Below, in pieces: positions 1-5,923 of a stretch of 14,078 nt of DNA (position 1 is its first letter; the number at the start of each line of letters is the position of its first letter). Below the pieces are notes generated by a model, which saw only the letters and a program-made list of their open reading frames with translations, did not search any database and was not told where the DNA came from. Both the position numbers and the translations under genes were made by a program. Where the stretch lies: contig JBBRTJ010000095.1 in assembly GCA_038244535.1 (NCBI GenBank), positions 1-14,078 of the forward strand, in the 5' to 3' direction. This DNA comes from JBBRTJ01 sp038244535 (GTDB lineage Bacteria > Actinomycetota > Acidimicrobiia > Acidimicrobiales > Ilumatobacteraceae).

Positions 1-993
1 CGGTCCGCTCTCGATCTCCAGCAGGGCACGTTCCGGTACCGCCTTGCCCGGAGCAACCCGCCGAGCGACCGGCCCGGCCGCCCGTCCCGAGGGACCCAGC
101 CGTTGGACGACCTCGGCGGCCGGGCTGGGCGTGGGGACCGCGCCGGTGGCTCGCGCCGTTGGTCGGGTGCCTGGAGGTCGTACGAGCGCGTACGGGTCGG
201 CGGGCGGGACCGCCCGGCCCCAGAGGTTCCCCTGGCCCAGGTCACAGCCCAGGTCGCGAAGGACGTCGCGCTCGTCGCTGGTCTCGACTCCTTCGGCAAC
301 CACGGTGAGGCCCAGCCCGTGAGCAAGGTCGATGACGGCCCGAGCGACCAGTGCGCGGCTGGAGCCTGCGATGAGCCCGGCGACGAGGTCCCGATCGAGC
401 TTGAGCACGTCGACAGGAAGTCGTGTGAGGTAGCTGAGGTGCGCGTGGCCGGTACCGAAGTCGTCGATGGCAAGGGCAAGGCCGAGCGCCTTGAGCGCTC
501 GGAGCCGTTCGTCGATGTCGGGGTGGTCGGCGATCGGGGTCGACTCCGTCAGCTCGAGCACGACCAGGTTCGCCGCGAGGTGGTGGCGGTCGAGCACCGC
601 GGCGACGGCGGCGACGAAGCCCGCATCGGCCAACTGGTAGGCCGACACGTTGACGCTCATCGTGAGGGTGCCCACGCCCTCTCGGGCGTGGCAGACCCGG
701 AGGTGGCGACAGGCCTGGTCGAGCACCGAGAGACCGATCGGACCGATGAGCCCTCCCTGCTCCGCGGCGGAGATGAACTGGTCCGGCCCGAGGAGGCCGA
801 GCCCGGGCCGCTCCCAACGGGCGAGGGCTTCGAAGCCGACCAGCGAGCCCGAGGCGAGCTGCACGATCGGCTGGTAGTGCACGACGATCTCGCCGTTGGC
901 CGACGCATCCCCCAGCGCCCCGATGAGCTCGAGGTGCCTCGCCGGCGAGTCGAAGCAGCCATGGCGGCCTGCGGCATCGTCCATCGAGGTCAT
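1..993 (-). CDS. EAL-domain c-di-GMP phosphodiesterase, 3' end beyond the left edge
   Basis: Predicted to hydrolyse cyclic di-GMP to pGpG in the cytoplasm. Reading the minus strand from 993, an EAL domain starts almost at once (HYQPIV at 879-862) and all hallmark motifs are visible: FEALARW (catalytic E about residue 55), SVNVSAYQL, LELTES, AIDDFGTGH, LKLD, VAEGVET and DLGQGNLWG. The domain therefore looks catalytically intact. After it, from about 190 to base 1, the frame stays open into a Pro/Ala/Arg-rich tail with no stop, so the gene is cut by the window edge. The start is uncertain: ATG 993 is preceded by GAGAGTGGG, but ATG 1080 and ATG 1095 are in the same open frame. The first 30 residues (DDAAGRHGCF, HLELIGAL) look like the end of a GGDEF domain, suggesting descent from a GGDEF-EAL protein. 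No membrane segment is seen. It is divergent from the GGDEF gene at 1257. The family call is firm; the start is not. Confidence 0.9.
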   Translation of the reverse strand, partial: MTSMDDAAGRHGCFDSPARHLELIGALGDASANGEIVVHYQPIVQLASGSLVGFEALARWERPGLGLLGPDQFISAAEQGGLIGPIGLSVLDQACRHLRVCHAREGVGTLTMSVNVSAYQLADAGFVAAVAAVLDRHHLAANLVVLELTESTPIADHPDIDERLRALKALGLALAIDDFGTGHAHLSYLTRLPVDVLKLDRDLVAGLIAGSSRALVARAVIDLAHGLGLTVVAEGVETSDERDVLRDLGCDLGQGNLWGRAVPPADPYALVRPPGTRPTARATGAVPTPSPAAEVVQRLGPSGRAAGPVARRVAPGKAVPERALLEIESGP

Positions 994-1256
994 CGTCGGC
1001 CCACTCTCGTCGGCAGCGGAGTGGCGACAAGGCGCCAGCACGTCGGCCCAGACGCGCAGGGTACCCGTTCCCGCGCTCATCGGGGACGGCCCCATCGGCC
1101 ACCGGCACTCGTCCCCGAGACGGCGTTAGGGTCAGCGCACACCACGCGCTACGTCGCACCTTGGCTGTTCCCTCCACCGGTGGCGCCCCGTCGGCCCGCC
1201 TGCGGCACCGCCTGCCATCGCACCCTCGCTGGCGCTTCCTGCATGGGAGGGAAGCG
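994..1256. promoter_or_regulatory. Divergent intergenic region between phosphodiesterase and diguanylate cyclase genes
   Basis: This 263-bp stretch separates two oppositely transcribed c-di-GMP enzymes and must hold the promoter of at least one of them. A TAGGGT hexamer at 1127-1132 (plus) could be an actinobacterial -10 box (TANNNT), but no convincing -35 element accompanies it. An inverted repeat AGCGC-N7-GCGCT at 1134-1150 might be an operator. Part of the region (994-1095) may instead code for the N-terminus of the leftward gene if an upstream ATG is used. Only the geometry is firm; the individual sites are weak. Confidence 0.4.
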
Positions 1257-2963
1257 ATGATCGACCCACTCGTCCCGCTTGACAGCGAGCTGGCGTCCCA
1301 CGCCGTTGAGGTGGCACCACGGATCTGGTGGGTCGGCGCCGTGCTCCAGGACGACCCGTTCCAGTGCCACGCCTACCTGATCGAGGCCGGGGACTCCTCG
1401 GTCCTGGTCGACCCCGGCTCGACGCTGACGATCGACGAGACGCTCCGCAAGGTGCGCGAGGTGCTCCCCCTCGACAGCATCCGGTGGATCGTGCTGCACC
1501 ACTCGGACCCCGACTGCGCCGACGGTCTCCATCGGCTCAGCATCGTGCTGACCCGCGACGACGTCGAGGTGGTGACCGAGTGGCGCTCAGCGCTGCTGCT
1601 CCGCCACTTCGCCGCCCGCTTCCCCTTCGTGTCAGTGGAGGACCTGGGCTCTCGGCTCGAACTGCCCGAGGGGCGCAGCCTGGACTTCGTGCTGACCCCC
1701 TACCTCCACTTCCCCGGCGCGTTCGTCACGTTTGCCCCCGACACCGAGACGCTGCTGTCCGCCGACCTGTTCGGTGGCTTCAACCGGGCGAACCGGCTCT
1801 GGGCCCGCGATGTGAGGGACTTCGAGGACCTTCGCCAGTTCCACGAGCACTACATGCCGAGTCGTGAGATCCTCATCGCCGGCCTGGCGGCGGTGCGCAA
1901 CCAGTGCCCACACATCACCACGCTCCTGCCACAGCACGGCTACCTGATCCACGAGCCGCTCATCGCCCCGATGTTCGACGAGCTCGCCAAGCTGGAGTGC
2001 GGCCTGATGCTCCTCTCGCGTGGCGACATTCACCTGGCGCGCCTGTTGAGCGTTTCGGCGGCGGTCCGGCGCATCGGGGACGCGATCGAGGCCGCCACGT
2101 CGCTCGGCGATGCTCTCGACGCGGTCACCGCCGAGCTCGTTGGCGTCGCACCGCTGCGCGAGCTCTGGATCGAGACCGCCGGTCCGGACGAGACCATCCT
2201 CAGGTTCGACACCAGCGCCAACAAAGGTGGCGCGACGATCGAAGCTTGGACCACGCCCCACGCCGGCGTCACCGTCCTCGAGCTCCGCGGTGGCACGGGC
2301 CAGCCCCGGGTGGCGGTCGTCATGGTCACCGACGACGACTGGAGCCCGATCCGCGAGGTCGGCCTCATGGTTTCCATGGTCGCCGGCGCGTCAAGGAACC
2401 TCATCGCCCAGGCCGTGGCCAGCCGCGGTGTCGAGCAGCTCGAGCGTGAGCTACGCGAGCAGGCTCAGCGAGATCCGCTCACCGGCCTGCTCAACCGGCG
2501 GGCGCTGCAGCAGCCAGGGTCATCTCCGGGGGCCGAGGCACTCATGATGATCGACATCGATCACTTCAAGGTCGTCAACGACACCTACGGCCACCCTGTC
2601 GGCGACCTCGTCCTCGCCGCGGTCGCCGAAGCGGTCTCGTCGTGCCTCCGCACCACCGACACCGCCATCAGGTATGGCGGCGAGGAGATCCTCGGCATCG
2701 CCTGCTTCGACACGCCGGCCCTCGCCGAAGCAGGGGTGGTCGGGCTGGCCGAGCGCATCCGCACCAGCATCGCCTCGCTCGACCTGCGCCGCTTCGGTCT
2801 CGCCGACCCCGTCACGGTGAGCATCGGCACCGCGGCGCTGGCGGTGGGCGAGTGCCGCGACGACGCGGTGCGGCGAGCCGATGCCGCCTTGTACCGGGCA
2901 AAGGAGCTGGGCCGGAACCGCACGTGCGCAGCGGCCAGTCCCACCCCCAGCACCCTGGGCTGA
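1257..2963 (+). CDS. MBL-fold (ODP-like di-iron) sensor fused to GGDEF diguanylate cyclase
   Basis: Predicted cytoplasmic diguanylate cyclase (2 GTP to c-di-GMP) controlled by a metal-binding metallo-beta-lactamase-fold domain. The start at ATG 1257 (568 aa) is chosen for the strong GGGAGG ribosome site just upstream; the frame is open further upstream but without such a site. Residues about 15-250 form the MBL/ODP domain: HSDPDC (82-87), His151 in LHFPGAF, Asp170 in SADLFGG and His227 in PQHGYL match the metal ligands of flavodi-iron-type and ODP proteins (HxExDH, H, D, H), with Glu to Asp and His to Cys changes. Residues about 255-395 may be a GAF-like fold, followed by a short coiled coil. 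The GGDEF domain (about 400-560) has MIDIDHFK, YGGEEI at 473-478 and an intact inhibitory RxxD (RTTD, 465-468). GGEEI differs from GGEEF at the last residue. ODP domains bind oxygen, so oxygen or redox sensing is inferred. No transmembrane segment is apparent. Confidence 0.88.
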   Translation: MIDPLVPLDSELASHAVEVAPRIWWVGAVLQDDPFQCHAYLIEAGDSSVLVDPGSTLTIDETLRKVREVLPLDSIRWIVLHHSDPDCADGLHRLSIVLTRDDVEVVTEWRSALLLRHFAARFPFVSVEDLGSRLELPEGRSLDFVLTPYLHFPGAFVTFAPDTETLLSADLFGGFNRANRLWARDVRDFEDLRQFHEHYMPSREILIAGLAAVRNQCPHITTLLPQHGYLIHEPLIAPMFDELAKLECGLMLLSRGDIHLARLLSVSAAVRRIGDAIEAATSLGDALDAVTAELVGVAPLRELWIETAGPDETILRFDTSANKGGATIEAWTTPHAGVTVLELRGGTGQPRVAVVMVTDDDWSPIREVGLMVSMVAGASRNLIAQAVASRGVEQLERELREQAQRDPLTGLLNRRALQQPGSSPGAEALMMIDIDHFKVVNDTYGHPVGDLVLAAVAEAVSSCLRTTDTAIRYGGEEILGIACFDTPALAEAGVVGLAERIRTSIASLDLRRFGLADPVTVSIGTAALAVGECRDDAVRRADAALYRAKELGRNRTCAAASPTPSTLG

Positions 2964-2977
2964 CCGACGCCGAGCCC

Positions 2978-2998
2978 GGCGGTGAGGGGACCATCGCC
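2978..2998 (+). terminator. Hairpin 15 bp after the GGDEF gene, possible terminator
   Basis: GGCGGTG (2978-2984) and CATCGCC (2992-2998) form a 7-bp stem (one G-U pair) around a 7-base loop, shortly after the stop at 2963. There is no clear U-tract after it, so it may be an intrinsic-like pause or a 3' end stabiliser rather than a classical terminator. Confidence 0.35.
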
Positions 2999-3019
2999 TC
3001 TGTTCGAGCGCCGCCCGAG

Positions 3020-3068
3020 CGCCGACTATGAGAGCAGTCGGCGTGAGGTTCCACCTCGTGTACGCCGA
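3020..3068 (+). promoter_or_regulatory. Two mutually exclusive hairpins in the pilC leader
   Basis: CGCCGACT (3020-3027) pairs perfectly with AGTCGGCG (3036-3043) around an 8-base loop. The same CGGCG bases can instead join a second hairpin in which CGGCGT (3039-3044) pairs with ACGCCG (3063-3068) around an inner GAGGT/ACCTC stem. Both cannot form at once, the arrangement seen in attenuators and riboswitches. I could not match it to a known riboswitch class; function is inference. Confidence 0.4.
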
Positions 3069-3174
3069 AAGAGTTCGAGTGGCTCGCCGCCAAACGGAGT
3101 CTTTCCCGCTGCTGGGTTTGAGCCTTGACACGACGGGGTACGGGCATCGAGACAAGAGAAATGGGCTGCGCCCT

Positions 3175-4437
3175 ATGAGCATCCAACATGGATCGCCGAG
3201 CACCGAGGTGGACAGCGCCAGCACAGGCGGCACCGCAGGGCTCGGCAGGTCAGGTAACGGTGTCGGCAGTCCACCGAAGAGCCCCATCACGCCACCGTCG
3301 AAGACCGATGAGGCTGGGCGCCCCCGCGCTGTCGATGCGCCTGAACAGTCGCCACGGGCGGCCGAGACTGGCGCCCGCAAGTCGCTCTTCAGCATCGGCC
3401 ACACCATCAAGCCCACCGTCGTCATGGACTTCTCCCGTCAGCTGTCCTCGTTCCTGCAGGCGGGCATCCCAGTGCTGGAGTCACTCGAGATCGTCGGCGA
3501 GCAGACATCTTCGAAGTTGATGCGCGCCGTCATCACCGACATCGGCTCCGCTATCCGACGGGGCACCGGTTTCGCCGAGGCGGTGGACAACCACCCTGAG
3601 GTGTTCCCGCCCTACTACCGAGCGATGCTGAGCGCGGCCGAGTTCACCGGTGACCTCGACGTGGTGCTGGGCCAGCTCGCCTCGTACCTCGAGCGCGACA
3701 TCGAAGCTCGTCGGCAGGTGAAGAGCGCCCTCACCTACCCGATCCTGGTGCTCATCATCGCCGTGATTGCGATGTTCGCCATGTCGGTGCTGGTGCTGCC
3801 GAAGTTCACGTCGCTCTACGCATCACTCGGCGCCAACCTCCCGCTGCCCACGCGCATGTTGATGGGATTCACCGACTTCATGTCTTCCTGGTGGCTGGCG
3901 ATCCTCGGCGTGATGGCCCTCATCGCCGTCGCCCTCCTCGCCGTCGTCGGGGGCGCGCGGGGCAAGGCCAGGCGCGACGTCACCGTGACGAAGATGCCGG
4001 TGATCGGCCACCTCTTCCAGCTCGTGTCGCTCGAGCGGTTCTGTCGCGTGCTCTCGAGCCTCACGCTCGCCGGTGTGCCCCTGCCCGCCGCCATTGGCCT
4101 TTCGGCGGACAGCACGAACAACACGATGTTCCAGAAGCGCATGGTGCCCGTCCGTGATGCCCTCGTTCGGGGGAGCGGCCTCTACGAGCCCATGGTGGCG
4201 AGCGGCCTGTTCCCCATCGCCGCCCGCCAGATGATCCAGGTCGGTGAGCGCACCGGCTTGCTCGGCGATCAGCTCGGCAAGGCGGCGTCGTACTACGAGC
4301 GCGAGCTCTCGTACTCGATGAAGAAGGCGACCGAGCTGTTTCAGCCCTTCGTGATCATCTTCGTCGCCCTCATCGTCGGATTCGTCGCCGTGGCTCAGAT
4401 CGCGGCGATGTACAGCATCTTTGGCCAGGTCAAGTGA
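3175..4437 (+). CDS. pilC: PilC, type IV pilus inner-membrane platform protein (GspF family)
   Basis: Platform protein that couples the cytoplasmic PilB/PilT motors to pilin assembly at the membrane. The ATG at 3175 (420 aa) is chosen from an open frame that extends back to 3028; no good ribosome site precedes it (AAGAGAA lies about 15 bases away, with a small GGGC-TGC-GCCC hairpin between), so the start is provisional. Residues 1 to about 75 are Ser/Gly/Pro-rich and probably disordered. Two GspF repeats follow, beginning near DFSRQLSSFLQAGIP (85-99) and RFCRVLSSLTLAGVP. Three membrane segments are visible: about 188-210, 239-262 and 389-413, the usual PilC topology. The PilC core is full length. 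It heads the pilus cluster 211 bp after the GGDEF gene and 81 bp before the pilin. No extension ATPase gene adjoins it, unlike many pilBTC clusters. Confidence 0.93.
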   Translation: MSIQHGSPSTEVDSASTGGTAGLGRSGNGVGSPPKSPITPPSKTDEAGRPRAVDAPEQSPRAAETGARKSLFSIGHTIKPTVVMDFSRQLSSFLQAGIPVLESLEIVGEQTSSKLMRAVITDIGSAIRRGTGFAEAVDNHPEVFPPYYRAMLSAAEFTGDLDVVLGQLASYLERDIEARRQVKSALTYPILVLIIAVIAMFAMSVLVLPKFTSLYASLGANLPLPTRMLMGFTDFMSSWWLAILGVMALIAVALLAVVGGARGKARRDVTVTKMPVIGHLFQLVSLERFCRVLSSLTLAGVPLPAAIGLSADSTNNTMFQKRMVPVRDALVRGSGLYEPMVASGLFPIAARQMIQVGERTGLLGDQLGKAASYYERELSYSMKKATELFQPFVIIFVALIVGFVAVAQIAAMYSIFGQVK

Positions 4438-4463
4438 GCACCCCCTCATGATCGCTTGGAACA

Positions 4464-4484
4464 GAGCCCGGGAGCACGGGTCTC
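4464..4484 (+). other. Small hairpin between pilC and the pilin gene
   Basis: GAGCCCG (4464-4470) can pair with CGGGTCTC (4477-4484) with one bulged base, in the 81-bp gap ahead of the pilin gene. It could mark an RNA processing point or the leader of a separate pilin transcript. The evidence is the inverted repeat alone. Confidence 0.25.
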
Positions 4485-4518
4485 ACTGCTCGAAACACTC
4501 AGGAACCAGGAGCACCAC

Positions 4519-4932
4519 ATGAACGTCAATCCCACCCCCACCCCCCGGGGCCACAGCACGGAGCACGGCACCGACAAGGGCTTCACCCTCATCGAGATCC
4601 TGATCGCCATCGTCTTGGTCGGCGTCCTGTCGGCCGTGGCCGTGGTGGGCATCGGGAACCTCGTGAGCAAGGGCTCGACGTCGGCCTGCCAGGCCTCGGC
4701 TGACGGTGCCAAGGCGGCGTCAGCGGTGTACTTCGCGTCGAGCTCCAGGTACCCGGCCAACTTCCTCGAGCTCACGGCATCAGGCACCGGTGGAGCGCCC
4801 TTGACGCTCCCCTCCGGCGTTACGCCGAGCCCGGTCCTGGCCACCACGCTCGCGGTGTCCTCGGGCACGGCGTGGACCCTGACCATGACCCCGGGTACGT
4901 CGGGGAGCGCCCCCACGTTTGCCTGCACCTGA
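4519..4932 (+). CDS. pilA: Type IV prepilin, probable major pilin subunit
   Basis: Structural pilin of 137 aa, the likely main subunit of the fibre. It starts at ATG 4519, six bases after CAGGAG. A 21-residue leader ends in DKG, followed by the class III cleavage site G|FTLIE: Phe at +1 and Glu at +5 of the mature protein, exactly what PilD cleaves and N-methylates. The hydrophobic assembly helix spans residues 22-49. The mature part is short, Ser/Thr/Ala/Gly-rich and has only two cysteines, Cys57 just after the helix and Cys136 next to the C-terminus, which could form a disulphide closing the globular domain. It lies after pilC and before the minor pilins, with its own ribosome site and strong hairpins downstream, consistent with higher expression than its neighbours. 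Major rather than minor pilin status is inferred from size, classic signal and position. Confidence 0.88.
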   Translation: MNVNPTPTPRGHSTEHGTDKGFTLIEILIAIVLVGVLSAVAVVGIGNLVSKGSTSACQASADGAKAASAVYFASSSRYPANFLELTASGTGGAPLTLPSGVTPSPVLATTLAVSSGTAWTLTMTPGTSGSAPTFACT

Positions 4933-4942
4933 TACGGCCATC

Positions 4943-4975
4943 GGTCCCTCGGGAGGTCGAGCTGCCCGAGGGGCT
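4943..4975 (+). terminator. Strong hairpin directly after the pilin gene
   Basis: CCCTCGGG (4946-4953) pairs perfectly with CCCGAGGG (4965-4972) around an 11-base loop; wobble and G-C pairs extend the stem to 4943-4975. It starts 11 bases after the pilin stop. There is no U-tract, so partial termination or 3' protection of the pilin message is inferred. Confidence 0.45.
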
Positions 4976-4980
4976 GCCCG

Positions 4981-5018
4981 GTTCTGCGCGGTGAGCCCCC
5001 GGGCTCGCTGTGCAGAAC
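4981..5018 (+). other. Second long hairpin between pilin and minor-pilin genes
   Basis: GTTCTGC (4981-4987) pairs with GCAGAAC (5012-5018), and inside it GAGCCC (4993-4998) pairs with GGGCTC (5001-5006), separated by the matched 5-base internal loops GCGGT and GCTGT. This near-perfect 38-base palindrome, nine bases after the previous hairpin, ends about 17 bases before the AAGGAG site of the next gene. It may be an attenuator or RNA stabiliser; it could also be a dyad-symmetric protein-binding site. Confidence 0.45.
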
Positions 5019-5045
5019 GACGCCGACGACGAGAAAGGAGTGACG

Positions 5046-5417
5046 ATGCGAACGCATGGAGATGTCGGCGAGACGCTGATCGAGATCCTGCTGACCGTCG
5101 TCATCGTCGGGCTCACCTTCACCGCCCTGTTCTCGGTCCTCGCCACCACGGTCAACGCTGGCAACGCCCACCGGCTCAGCGTCCAGACCGACGTCGTGAT
5201 GCGCAACTACGCCGAAGCCACGAAAGCCGCCACGCAGGCCTGCGTGGTCGGTGCCGCGTACACGGTCAGCTACCTGCCGCCCACCGGCTTCACGGTGGCC
5301 ACCTCGCCGAGCGCCACGGTCTGCCCGCCGCTGACGACGCCGCTGCTGCTGACCCTCACCGTGCGAGGCCCCCTGGTGGCGGCCTCGACCATGCAGATCA
5401 AGGTGAGCACGCCATGA
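5046..5417 (+). CDS. Minor pilin, PilV/GspI-like
   Basis: Small pilin-like protein of 123 aa. ATG 5046 is chosen because AAGGAG lies five bases upstream; an in-frame ATG at 5010 would add 12 residues and sits in the hairpin. The leader is only eight residues (ending DVG) and the cleavage motif is G|ETLIE: Glu at +5 is present but +1 is Glu instead of the usual Phe. A hydrophobic helix follows (residues 11-33). The rest is Thr/Val/Ala-rich with two cysteines (ACVVG and TVCPP). Its stop overlaps the next start (ATGA at 5414-5417), so the two are probably translationally coupled. Order and size fit the PilV/GspI role of priming a tip complex with PilX- and PilW-like partners. The exact subfamily is inferred from context, since minor pilins diverge greatly outside the helix. 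Confidence 0.8.
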   Translation: MRTHGDVGETLIEILLTVVIVGLTFTALFSVLATTVNAGNAHRLSVQTDVVMRNYAEATKAATQACVVGAAYTVSYLPPTGFTVATSPSATVCPPLTTPLLLTLTVRGPLVAASTMQIKVSTP

Positions 5418-5923
5418 CCGGCGGGCATGAGCGCCCCACGGCCCCGGACTCCGGCGCCTCGCTGCTTCTCGCCATCGGCTTCATCCTCATGGTCGGCGTG
5501 ATGAGCGCCGGTCTCGTCGGGCTCGCCACGAGCAGCCTCAACAACCGTGCCACCCTCTCGGTGCTGCGCAACCGCGAGTACGCCGCCGACGGGGCGATCG
5601 AGCAAGCGATAGCCCAGGTTCGTGTCCTCACCGACGCCGCGGTGGCCTCGGGAGCGTCGCCCTGCAGCCCACCGAACACGCCGATCTCCGACACGTTGAC
5701 CGGCCTCACGATGCGGGTCGAGTGGGTGCAGGCCTGCGGTGTGGTCCAAGCGACCGACGGCACCGTGGTCGGGCAGCACAACGTCATCTTCTCCGCCTGC
5801 GCCGATGTCGGCACGCCCTGTGACCCCGCCCAGGTCATCGTTCGCGCTGCGGTCGACTTCCAGCAGGCGAGCGGCGGCGTCGTGACCAAGACCTACGTCC
5901 AGTCCTGGAGCGTGAACCGGTGA
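5414..5923 (+). CDS. PilX/GspK-like pilus assembly protein
   Basis: Protein of 169 aa with one N-terminal hydrophobic segment (about residues 15-35) preceded by a short hydrophilic leader, PDSG|ASLLL. This resembles PilX/GspK-type minor pilins, which often lack the Glu at +5; here +5 is Leu. After the helix comes a conserved-looking stretch (NREYAADGAIEQAI), typical of PilX-type N-termini where an E-x-A-D/A-G-x-E pattern follows the membrane helix. The C-terminal part is Val/Thr-rich with four cysteines (PCSP, QACGV, FSACAD, PCDP) that could form disulphides outside the cell. The start at 5414 overlaps the previous gene by four bases and its stop overlaps the GTG of the next, so it is the middle member of a coupled trio. 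A longer open frame from 4919 contains it but would replace the minor pilin frame and is not supported. Confidence 0.77.
   Translation: MTGGHERPTAPDSGASLLLAIGFILMVGVMSAGLVGLATSSLNNRATLSVLRNREYAADGAIEQAIAQVRVLTDAAVASGASPCSPPNTPISDTLTGLTMRVEWVQACGVVQATDGTVVGQHNVIFSACADVGTPCDPAQVIVRAAVDFQQASGGVVTKTYVQSWSVNR

Noticed and set aside
103..1260. Long plus-strand open frame over the EAL gene, and a minus-strand frame at 242-1177
   Set aside because: Both are alternative-frame shadows; the minus-strand frame ending at base 1 contains every EAL motif, while these give low-complexity Arg/Gly/Pro-rich products.
3125..3153. TTGACA at 3125-3130 as a -35 box for pilC
   Set aside because: The hexamer is perfect, but the sequence 17 bases downstream (CGAGAC) is not a plausible -10 box, so a promoter is not called.
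3069..3174. c-di-GMP (GEMM) riboswitch in front of pilC
   Set aside because: The conserved GCAAAGC-type core and paired loop-receptor sequences were not found; only generic hairpins are visible, so no riboswitch class is called.
4919..5413. Extension of the PilX-like frame upstream to 4919
   Set aside because: It would read through the hairpins and the minor pilin at 5046 in another frame; the ATGA overlap at 5414 gives a natural start.
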